From positions 20,023,771 to 20,087,770 of the forward strand of contig OX438743.1 in the NCBI GenBank assembly GCA_949316235.1: a stretch of 64,000 nucleotides of DNA. The letters are read 5' to 3'. The notes below the pieces were generated by a model, which made no database searches, was not told the DNA's origin, and saw nothing but the letters and a program-made list of their open reading frames with translations. The translations under genes and the position numbers were made by a program. Positions 56,001 through 64,000 of this stretch are shown in pieces. Every line of letters begins with the position of its first letter. The stretch's first letter is position 1. The stretch is from Oegoconia quadripuncta (lineage: Eukaryota; Arthropoda; Insecta; Lepidoptera; Autostichidae).

Positions 56001-56324
56001 AGTTGCAATCTTAATGTAACTTTCAATTTCCCCTTCAATTCACGACATCATCATTTCCAATTTAGGGGGTGGTACTCGACTACGGTAGACAGGGTCGTGA
56101 GAGCGGTTTGTTCTACGAGTTGTAAAATACACTCGTCAACTGTGGAATGGGGCTTTTAATGGGCCTGCGGCTCCTTCATGATGGGACTTGATGACATCCA
56201 TTATATTTCGACTATACTCCGGTTATAAAGGAAATTTCCTCTGACATTAGATATCACTTGACAATAAATGGCTAGTGAAATGTACACAGGTTTAATCGTC
56301 AAGTGTCGCCATGTTATCATGTAT
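56001..56324. other. Possible degenerate LINE piece
   Basis: A GC-richer stretch at 56050-56180 (GTAGACAGGGTCGTGAGAGC, ACTGTGGAATGGGGC) reads like a decayed RT C-terminus but no frame holds. Confidence 0.3.
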
Positions 56325-56600
56325 CAGAGATAGATAGATACATAGATAGCTAGATAAGCATTTATTTGTATCCATGTACACACACATAACAAATTTTACA
56401 TATGAAAAATACAACTAAAACAATAAAACACAAGTACAGAAACAACAAACATTATGTGTGTGCCGCAGTATACAAAAAGGCTACAGCTCAGTGTATGGAT
56501 TTGCCCGAGGCGGGCAAAACACTGGTATTCTGCTGAAACCTGAAGGTTGGTCGTGGGACAAATGGAATTTTGAAATGTGTTTGGTGTTATCAAATTAAAA
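56325..56600 (-). repeat. LINE 3'-end fragment with (GATA)n tail
   Basis: AGATAGATAGATACATAGAT, GCATTTATTTGTATCCATGT, GATTTGCCCGAGGCGGGCAA and GAAACCTGAAGGTTGGTCGT. Microsatellite plus conserved tail is typical of a minus-oriented LINE. The 56601-57610 stretch beyond has no recognised feature. Confidence 0.5.
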
Positions 56601-57611
56601 CTAACGTAACTAATTGGTAAATGAATATTGTGTAAGATTATTCCCGTAACATATTGAGATTGATGTTAACTTTATTCAGTTCAGTCAGCCGCTCTGCATA
56701 AATGCGTGGAACGATGGTGATGAATTTACTAGTGTATTCCGTGGATTACTTAAAATCACATGAAGGGATTTTTTTGAGTTTTCATTCCAAAGATATTAAG
56801 AAATATTTCAAACTAAATTCAATTTCTTCGGAACCAAGAACTCTTGAAATAGGAAATAAATAAACAAGTGTTTCAGCATTTCCATGATTCTTTCTAAAAG
56901 CCCACAAAATCTTTAAATAAGTCATTAACGATACTTCTATAACACTGCTAGATGGCGCAAGAGGTATCTTAAAACGTGTTATTATAACAGCTTTTCTTTT
57001 TCTTCGATGTATATACTAAATTCTTGCGATTCTGCCTTTAGATTAAGTAACTTCATCAGTATCGTTGTCGATTCCGTTGACCAATGAGAAACCGTCGAAT
57101 TGCCGAACGAGCGATGCGCCAACCAATCACATGCCAGGACGTAGCCGATGCCGATAACGAAGAAATTATGTAATAGAACCCCTGACCAGTTTTTGACCTC
57201 CGATGAAAAACGACGGGATCATTTGTTTGACTGTATTCTGTGTGTGCGTTTGTGTGTATCCAGTCTATCTCGTATCTCAGTAATGCGTAGTCCTATTTAA
57301 GTGCGGTTTCTTTTATATTAAAAATTAAACTAAGGTAAACATTCTTAGTTGTGTTTGACGAAAGTCAGTTCAGCCGCTTGGGAGATATTTAACTTTTAAC
57401 GTGGAATGACATGAACTGTGTGTCAACGTCATAAATTAGTTCAGATCGTCGTGGAATTCGTGGGCTGAAGCTAATAGATGTTGTTACTAATGGAAACAAT
57501 GTTGCGATCACTCGTTATTAATGAATGAACTGGGTGTGGCACCCAGGACCTCGAGACAGATTGCTTTAATCTTTTTTATTGCAATCGAGTTTAAACAACC
57601 TTAAAAATATA

Positions 57612-58218
57612 AAAAATTAAAGAAAAATAAACCTTTTTAAAAACAAGCTTTTATTATTTGTTTATAAAATGAACTAAAAAGTTAAAAATAAATTAACTCT
57701 AAAAAGAAATATAACACTTTGTAACTTGATTGTAACCTTTAACGACAAATAAGCGTCTTCGTCTAGGACAAAATAATTCCATATTGTACAAATTTATTTA
57801 ATTTTAACACTAAAACTTTTCACCATACATAATTATTCAATCTCGTCCCCCCTCTTTATCATAGTCCCCATTTATAAATGAAAGCGTGTTACATTTAATA
57901 CAACACAACATTTTCCTCAAGCTATCACAATGTAACACGCTTTCATTTATAAATGGGGACTATGATAAAGAGGGGGGACGAGATTGAATAATTATGTATG
58001 GTGAAAAGTTTTAGTGTTAAAATTAAATAAATTTGTACAATATGGAATTATTTTGTCCTAGACGAAGACGCGTATTTGTCGTTAAAGGTTACAATCAAGT
58101 TACAAAGTGTTATATTTCTTTTTAGAGTTAATTTATTTTTAACTTTTTAGTTCATTTTATAAACAAATAATAAAAGCTTGTTTTTAAAAAGGTTTTTTTT
58201 TCTTTAATTTTATTTTCT
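57612..58218. repeat. Near-perfect long inverted repeat (263-bp arms)
   Basis: Arms 57631-57893 and 57931-58193 are reverse complements with a single mismatch noticed (57752 versus 58072). The spacer is 37 bp (57894-57930). Less perfect pairing continues about 20 bp further out on both sides (AAATTAAAGAAAAA and partner). Each arm has AATAAAAGCTTGTTTTT at its outer end. Transcription across it would give a long hairpin RNA. Confidence 0.9.
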
Positions 58219-58454
58219 AAGCGTTGCCGCTTGTGGACATCGCTTTCATTAGCAATCTTCTCCTGTCTCTTCAATTTCGCCTTCTCTAAACGTCGTTTTC
58301 TTTGTGTAGTTGTTTCTGTTTTCTTCATGTTATTCCCACGAGTATAGGACAAATAACGGTCCATCCCCCCAGAGGTCCGTTGTAGAGGGATAAGGGCTAC
58401 AATACAACAGGGTTCGCCCTGGTACCCTGAGGCGCAACTATAGCGGCAAGACAT
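58152..58454 (-). CDS. Unidentified Lys/Arg-rich ORF, probably transposon-related
   Basis: The 100-residue frame has TTTQRKRRLEKAKLKRQEKI and VHKRQRLENKIKEKK, an alternating R-L and K-x-x repeat like the N-termini of Helitron and other transposon proteins. The last 13 residues (TFLKTSFYYLFIK) come from the palindrome arm, so the original reading frame has been cut by the inverted repeat. It may be a decayed fragment. Confidence 0.3.
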   Translation of the reverse strand: MSCRYSCASGYQGEPCCIVALIPLQRTSGGMDRYLSYTRGNNMKKTETTTQRKRRLEKAKLKRQEKIANESDVHKRQRLENKIKEKKTFLKTSFYYLFIK

Positions 58455-58557
58455 GTTTATACACCCTCATACCATTCAGCCCTCGGCACGTGCTCACCTT
58501 GGCATTGGGTCATCCATCCAATCAATCATATATAATTAATATGGGACGAAAGCAAGA

Positions 58558-59140
58558 GACTCGTCAAGACGAATCAAACGAGACCAAACTCGATGGGGTT
58601 GCGTCGTTTAATTACGGAGTTCCTATGGCCACCTTCCGGCTCCAACATCAGACCCTGGTTACCATATAGTATCAAAGTACTCGTCAAGACTAATCCAATG
58701 AGCCCAAACTCGATGGGGTTGCGTCGTTTAATTACGGAGTTCCTATGGCCACCTTCCAACTCCAACATCAGACCCTGGTTACCATATAGTATCAAAGTAC
58801 TCGTCAAGACTAATCCAATGAGCCCAAACTCGATGGGGTTGCGTCGTTTAATTACGGAGTTCCTATGGCCACCTTCCAACTCCAACATCAGACCCTGGTT
58901 ACCATATAGTATCAAAGTACTCGTCAAGACTAATCCAATGAGCTCAAACTCGATAGGGTTGCATCGTTTAATTACGGAGTTCCTATGGCCACCTTCCGGC
59001 TCCATCATCAGACCCTGGTTACCATATAGTATCAAAGTACTTGTCAAGACGAATCTAATGAGCTCAAACTCGATAGGGTTGCGTCATTTAATTACGGAGT
59101 TCCTATGGCCACCTTCCAGCTCCATCATCAGATCAGATCT
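58558..59140 (+). repeat. 120-bp minisatellite, about five units
   Basis: Units begin at 58561, 58681, 58801, 58921 and 59041, exactly 120 bp apart, with a few substitutions each. Each contains GGGTTGCGTCGTTTAATTAC, CTATGGCCACCTTCC and CAGACCCTGGTTACCATATA. As 120 is a multiple of three and neither strand has a stop, ORFs of 216 and 157 residues arise; they are repeat artefacts unless expression is shown. Confidence 0.85.
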
Positions 59141-59285
59141 ATGTCACAATAACATTGCATTGTCATCCGATTTATACATGCATTCTAAATTTCAGCTCAA
59201 TCGGAAACCGGGAAGTGGATCAAATTTAAGTTGCAAGATTTGATTACAGACAACGGGACAGGTGAAACTAAATAAAAGCTTGTAA
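59141..59285 (+). repeat. Tail of the minisatellite-bearing element
   Basis: CAGCTCAATCGGAAACCGGG, AAGTGGATCAAATTTAAGTTG, GACAACGGGACAGGTGAAAC and AATAAAAGCTTGTAAAAAAT. The last phrase recalls the outer ends of the palindrome arms (AATAAAAGCTTG), which suggests related transposon 3' ends. Confidence 0.5.
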
Positions 59286-59446
59286 AAAATACATACATGT
59301 ATACGTAACGTCATGACCTTTACCACAAATGAAATGGTCAGAGATATCCCAAATTAGTGTTTGGTTGTTACAAATATTAAAATTTTATGCTTGAATCAAC
59401 ATCAACATCAACATCCTTACGAAATATACAGAAATGTGTCAGAAGG

Positions 59447-59776
59447 GTTTTTTTTATGCACAACGGGTTATAGCACTAGACCTCAATCACACTTGATGTT
59501 AAGTGAAAATGAGGCCGAAGGTGGAAACATACTGACCCGAAAACCCCATCTTAATTGGGGGACTGGCCAGCTTATCTCTGACAACCGGTACACAACAATG
59601 CGAATAACATTGCTGTTTGTTGGCAGATTTAGATAAGCCGGTGGTAGCCAGCCAGGCGGACATTTCAAATGCCCTACCGCCAACCACACCGAGTACTAAA
59701 CATGTACCCCGCTGGGGATCGAACCCGCGACCTCCGATTAGTAAACCTTATGTTGGGTCACGGAGGCGGTTAAAAC
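59447..59776 (-). repeat. SINE family 1, near full length
   Basis: T-run, ATGCACAACGGGTTATAGCA, TGATGTTAAGTGAAAATGAG, GGGGATCGAACCCGCGACCT and TCACGGAGGCGGT. The box A half is partly deleted. Confidence 0.75.
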
Positions 59777-59924
59777 TTGAAATATCTCGATAGATAAAGT
59801 AACAAAATAAGATATGTATAAACTTACTGAGATCTATTTTGCCTTCTAAATGTATTACTCAATTTTTTAAATTTGTAATGGATTCAAATAAATCATTAAA
59901 TAAATAAAAAAAAATACTTGATGC

Positions 59925-60240
59925 TTGAAATGCTTGAAACAACATTCACGGTTCACCTTTAAAATAAGTCTACAGAAATGCACACGTGACAGGGGGTGAG
60001 CTCATGTGCCCATGGGTCGCGGTTGCCATTCAGAGGTGGAACCCGCGGCCCAGAATGTTGGGCGTCGGCGTAAAGCCCGGGGGGTTTTAGTGGATAGGCC
60101 CACTCCTATCAAAGGAGTGGGGAGCCCCATATATCCCCGTCGCTGACCCCATCAGCGATGGGTCGAATGTGAAACGGCATTTCCCCCGTAAAAAAAAGAG
60201 GGGGTGAGCCCATCGCCGTTAGACATGCAACGTGCTTATG
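59925..60240 (+). mobile_element. LINE 3' region with GC-rich hairpins
   Basis: A dispersed-repeat start (GAAACAACATTCACGGTTCACC) is interrupted by a GC-rich segment (60045-60195): GTAAAGCCCGGGGGGTTTTA, CACTCCTATCAAAGGAGTGG, CCCGTCGCTGACCCCATCAG, ending in an A-run. That segment resembles LINE 3' UTRs with small stem-loops. The repeat phrase GGGGGTGAGC appears on both sides, so the GC-rich piece was probably inserted into the repeat. Confidence 0.5.
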
Positions 60241-60659
60241 TTTTTGGTGGAAAGTCCCATAGTCGCTATTCACGGGAGGAGATAGGTTGGTTATAAAAAT
60301 TTACGTCCAAAAATTACACTGCAATATAAAAATGTCGACGAATAAATAGCGAAGCAATTGCTAGTCTCACCCCCTGGTATACCTATCTCCACTTAATCCA
60401 GACAAACTTGTACAAATGAACGTTAAACCGATTACAACTTAATGAAGGTCGCTCGAGCCCATTTATTTTTCCATTTAAAACTTTAAAATTTATCTCCATC
60501 AGCGTTGAGGTACAGTTAAAAACAGAGGTAGCAAGGCTTTATTCAGAGCTTCAAACATGCATTATACCTACAGTTTTATTAGAAATAAAGAATAGTTTAT
60601 TATGAACGCCACAACACGATACAAAAACAAAGAAGTAGTAAATTATAACTAAATAATAA

Positions 60660-60895
60660 TAATAATAATAATAAATATTTCGGACACCAATCATCTAGTC
60701 CCAAACTAAGCAAAGCTTGTACTATGGATACTAGATAACGGATAAACATACATAAATATTTATATAAACATCCATGACTCAGGAATAAATGTTCATATTC
60801 ATCACACAAACATTTACCCGTCGCGGGATTCGAACCCGCAGCCGTTGGTTTCGCTGACAGGGTCACTATCCACTACACCAATCGGTCGTCAAAAT
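60660..60895 (-). repeat. SINE family 2 copy
   Basis: (AAT)n tail, CGGACACCAATCATCTAGTC, CATTTACCCGTCGCGGGATT and the reversed head ACTACACCAATCGGTCGTC. Nearly complete. Confidence 0.8.
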
Positions 60896-61421
60896 AGAAA
60901 TACAATTATGAAGAAGACCCGACAATGCTGTCACGTGTTGTGGCGTGAACAAATGGGTTAGCACTCAGCTCATGCTGCGACGAATCACAGCGCTGGTTTT
61001 CAGTGCCCCCAAATGCCCGGTGACTCACGGACGCCACGTGAGGTACAATAATGAGCAGAATAATTATAAATAATTATAGTCGGGTTAGTGTATGTATAGT
61101 GTTTGACTACCTTTGGTGTTATACCCTTACTGATACTAAAACTGCACAGATTCGAATCCCGATGGGGCTGTTCATAGAAACTCCATACATAACTACAGGG
61201 TAATATTGATTTCGTGTAATTCCCATTAACTGGTGATGTCACTCTTGATTACGAGCATCTTTCTTCAAGGAACCATAGTCGTATTTAATGAAGAAAAAAA
61301 AACGATTACCATTTACACGAAAGTAAACCATTGTGACACCACCTTAAGTATCGAAGTCCAACAATTTTCGGCTGAATTCGGCTGTTTCCTAGTGGAAAGT
61401 TGTTCGTAATCAGGAGTGGAG
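60896..61421. other. Gene-free stretch with a tRNA-like remnant
   Basis: CAGATTCGAATCCCGATGGG near 61148 contains a box B match but no box A at the right distance. It may be an old SINE of another family. Nothing else recognised. Confidence 0.4.
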
Positions 61422-61752
61422 TCTTTTTTTTATGCACGACGGGTTCGTACTTTACCTCAATCACACCAGATGTTAAGTGAACATGAGGTTGAAGGTGGAA
61501 GCATACTGACCAGGAAACCCCAACACATTTGGGGGACTGGCTATATTATCTCTGACAACCGGAACACAACAATGCTCTTAACATTGCTGCTTGGCAGCAT
61601 ATTTAGATAAGATAGTGGTAGTTAGCCAGGCGGACGTTTAAAATGCCCTACCACCAACCAAACCGAGTATTTAAAGATGTACCCCGCTGGGGATCGAACC
61701 CGCGACCTCCGAATCGTAAACCCAATGTTGTTTACATTGAGCCACGGAGTCA
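61422..61752 (-). repeat. SINE family 1, near full length
   Basis: T-run, GCACGACGGGTTCGTACTTT, AGATGTTAAGTGAACATGAG, GGGGATCGAACCCGCGACCT and TTACATTGAGCCACGGAG. Confidence 0.8.
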
Positions 61753-62429
61753 CCAGTAAACAAAAAATTACACGAGGCAAATTTCAACCTGTATAAATTG
61801 AAAAAAAAAAAGAAATCTCCGGAAAGAAGTATATGTTAGATGTGAAAGATTCTAGTGTTATTTGCCTTAATTCGATGTTATATTGTAAACAAAAATATAC
61901 AACCTTTACATTTATACCTTTGACTGTACATGCAAATGAGTGCGAGAGAGGTCATGGCGAAGTCTCGAGGTAATTACATCGATTCCCTTCGACATCAAAC
62001 AAGTCATATAGAAGTGCAGACATCGAGTGCTAAATTTATTTGCAAAACAGAAATCAGCGTGCATATGGACTTTCAATTATAAAACCCAAAAAACCGGACA
62101 GCATGTTTTGCGGACGCCATTTTGTATTTTTTAACATAAAATCTATGACACTCCGGGTACCAAGATGAATCTAACGACACCTTGCACTTCGAAATCGGTC
62201 AAGCAGTTTAGGCTACAGGATGCGCCAAAGGAACGGACATACATACATACATTCGAAAAACATTACCCTCCTTCCTTGGGCAGGCAGTATCGAGTTTATC
62301 ATAGTCACACAGAGCACCGTCTTCCTTCGAGTACCACTGTTGATATTGGCTTACAGGACTTTTGGAGTGGGTGGAGTGTGGAAGCGTAGACTTGTAGATT
62401 AAACAGACATCTCTTGTTGCAAAGAATAA
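61753..62429. other. Gene-free stretch with a dispersed repeat
   Basis: At 62145-62290 the repeat also seen at 55415-56000 occurs (CGACACCTTGCACTTCGAAA, CATACATACATACATTCGAA). ORFs in it have no family resemblance. Confidence 0.45.
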
Positions 62430-62605
62430 CTTCCGCCTGGCTAGCTACCACCACCTTATCTAAATCTGCCGCCAAGCAGCAATGTATTGTTGTATTCCGG
62501 TTGTCAGAGATAAGATAGCCAGTCCCCCAAATGTGTTGGAGTTTCCGGGTCAGTACGCTTCCACCTTCGACCTCATCTTAACATCAGGTGTGTTTGAGGT
62601 CCCTT
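62430..62605 (+). repeat. SINE family 1, body only
   Basis: CCGCCTGGCTAGCTACCACC, CTGCCGCCAAGCAGCAATGT, GATAAGATAGCCAGTCCCCC and ACATCAGGTGTGTTTGAGGT. Head and tail are missing. The 62606-63040 stretch beyond has no recognised feature. Confidence 0.7.
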
Positions 62606-63044
62606 TATTGGATCGATTATCCATCTGACGTCCGCAGACGTTCACGATTAAATTAATTTAAATATTTAATAACCTTACCATATATTTTGTTATAATACGG
62701 ACGTCGCCCCGCCGTGTTGCATTTTATACCATGGAATCAATCAATCAATTAGTGTTTTATATTCATGTAAAACTTCCACTTGAATATATTCAGTTTTTCA
62801 AGCAAATAAGCGTTCTGAATTTACAGTCCTCCTTTGAGAAAAAGCCCAAGAAAGATCAAAGGTTGTTCTTTTTATGTTTGACAGGTATATTTTATTTTCT
62901 TTTTCTTTTTAATAAAAAACTTTAATATTTTAATAAAAATCAAAGAAATAACTGGACAGTCGAGCTGTAAGTTCCATGCATTGTTATCGCTCAAGTAATC
63001 AGATTTTTTATAAATAGCCTTCGCTCACAAAAGCGTTTAATAAT

Positions 63045-63277
63045 CTAACTAATATTGTAAATGCGTAATTTTGGATGTTTATTTGTTGCCCAATCACGGC
63101 GAAACGGATGAACGGATTTGGATGAAATTTGGTACCTATGTGAAGAACATACTCTGGATTAAAATATAGGATATTTTTTATCCCGTTGCAGTGAGTAGTT
63201 CCCGCGGGATAATCAAAATAAACATCCGCGATAAAGTTGTTTCACGCAGACGAAGCCGCGGGGGAAAAGCTAGTAGT
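63045..63277 (+). mobile_element. Helitron-like non-autonomous element
   Basis: ATCTAACTAATATTGTAAAT, CAATCACGGCGAAACGGATG, ACATACTCTGGATTAAAATA, GAGTAGTTCCCGCGGGATAA and AAGCCGCGGGGGAAAAGCTAG. Same layout as 40566-40775. Confidence 0.55.
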
Positions 63278-63479
63278 CTTATCTGGCTATCATCAGCATT
63301 ATTGAAAAGCGTACCTATATGCATTATTCTATAAAAATCTCGGGATCAAGGCGAATCTGACAACCGCATGCACTTCAAAATAGGTCCTAAACTAAACTAA
63401 ATCCTCGGGTCGGATCGGGTAAAAAACTAAATTCTAAGCGGGACAGTTAAGGCGAGGCCGTTCAGGAAATCTACTCTTT

Positions 63480-63607
63480 CACAGGGGTGAAGCAAGGGAA
63501 AGAAGAGAGCAGGCGCGCGGGGCCCCGCAATCGCCTGTGGATTCTCCGAGACAGATCGCGCTCAGTAGTGTGCGCTGCCAATGCACACACTCAAGTAAAA
63601 ATGACAA
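63480..63607 (+). promoter_or_regulatory. Possible promoter and first exon of a plus-strand gene
   Basis: A GC-rich patch (GGCGCGCGGGGCCCCGCAAT) precedes an arthropod initiator-like TCAGT at 63562-63566. An ATG at 63601 is followed at once by a consensus donor (ATGACAA|GTAAGG). A short first exon with only two full codons is possible. The remainder of any such gene would be outside the window. Speculative. Confidence 0.25.
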
Positions 63608-63719
63608 GTAAGGTCAGCAAACTCGATAAATTTCCAGTAAACATTATTGTAATATTTTTAATGTACGTACATGGCGATTGCAGTAATTTAAGATTATCAG
63701 TATAATCGACACAAATTAA

Positions 63720-63850
63720 GTATGTATATAAGTATAAGCATGTATAATACTTATATAATACTTATATATATATGTATACGTATATATATATATATATATA
63801 TAAGTATGTATAAGTAAGTAAGTATTAAGTATGTATAGCTACTACTTATA
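63720..63850. repeat. TA-rich microsatellite
   Basis: (TA)n with GTATA and AAGTATGTATAAG variants between about 63720 and 63840, next to the tail of a SINE. Confidence 0.7.
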
Positions 63851-63864
63851 AAAGCCACATTATA

Positions 63865-64000
63865 ATAAATAAATAAATATTTCGGACACTTACACCAATC
63901 ATCTAGTCCCAAACTAAGCAAAGCTTGTACTTTGGATACTAGATAACGACTAAACATACATAAATATTTATATAAACATCCATGACTCAGGAATAAATGT
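63865..64000 (-). repeat. SINE family 2, cut by the window edge
   Basis: AATAAATAAATATTTCGGAC, CACCAATCATCTAGTCCCAA, TTTGGATACTAGATAACGAC and CCATGACTCAGGAATAAATG. The tRNA-like head lies beyond 64000. Confidence 0.75.

Noticed and set aside
58574..59243. 216- and 157-residue ORFs on opposite strands
   Set aside because: Both arise from a stop-free 120-bp tandem unit whose length is a multiple of three; no protein family resemblance.
1354..63999. tRNA genes suggested by box A and box B motifs (for example 1354, 13124, 40200, 47930, 60890)
   Set aside because: Each is followed by a conserved non-tRNA body and A-rich or AT-rich tail and occurs in many diverged copies, so they are tRNA-derived SINEs. 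No cloverleaf with intact acceptor stem was seen.

Overview
The window looks like nuclear DNA of a moth or butterfly. Evidence: it is AT-rich, its genes have short exons with GT-AG introns, and it is packed with tRNA-derived SINEs, Helitron-like and mariner elements, MITEs and LINE tails of the kinds that fill lepidopteran genomes. No bacterial or viral gene organisation is seen. The assignment rests on remembered families and on composition; no search was run.

Layout. At 1-1.95 kb there is repeat-rich spacer. At 1953-3812 (minus) there is an intact, intronless gene for the nucleolar JmjC oxygenase NO66. A 140-bp repeat array, partly head-to-head, follows at 4.7-5.1 kb, then about 4 kb without genes. 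From 9655 to at least 54414 (minus) runs a two-pore-domain (K2P, TWIK/KCNK1-like) potassium channel gene. Five coding exons (51106-51463, 13875-14015, 11111-11320, 10531-10719, 9655-9956) join in frame to a 399-residue protein. A second pair of exons (54299-54414 and 53403-53507) encodes another first membrane segment and ends in the same splice phase, so it may be an alternative 5' end of the channel. Downstream of the P1 exon lies a decayed partial copy of it.

The first channel intron is about 37 kb and carries, on the opposite strand, two nested genes: an eight-exon gene (23455-30170, 505 residues) resembling SAMD3-like proteins, and 173 bp further on a single-exon C2H2 zinc-finger gene (30344-30919). 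The rest of that intron is a layered repeat landscape. It includes a mariner deletion derivative, a 5'-truncated R1-clade retrotransposon with a 15-bp target duplication, two blocks of an unfamiliar AT-rich repeat family sharing the terminus CACGGAAAAAAAG, an 86-bp tandem array, a broken mariner inside a Helitron-like element, and many MITEs.

From 54.5 to 64 kb no convincing gene is seen. There is a near-perfect inverted repeat with 263-bp arms (57631-58193), a 120-bp minisatellite open on both strands, more SINEs, and near the right edge a possible promoter and first exon.

The most notable items are the nested SAMD3-like plus zinc-finger pair, the two interchangeable 5' modules of the channel, the CACGGAAAAAAAG repeat family, and the long hairpin near 57.9 kb.
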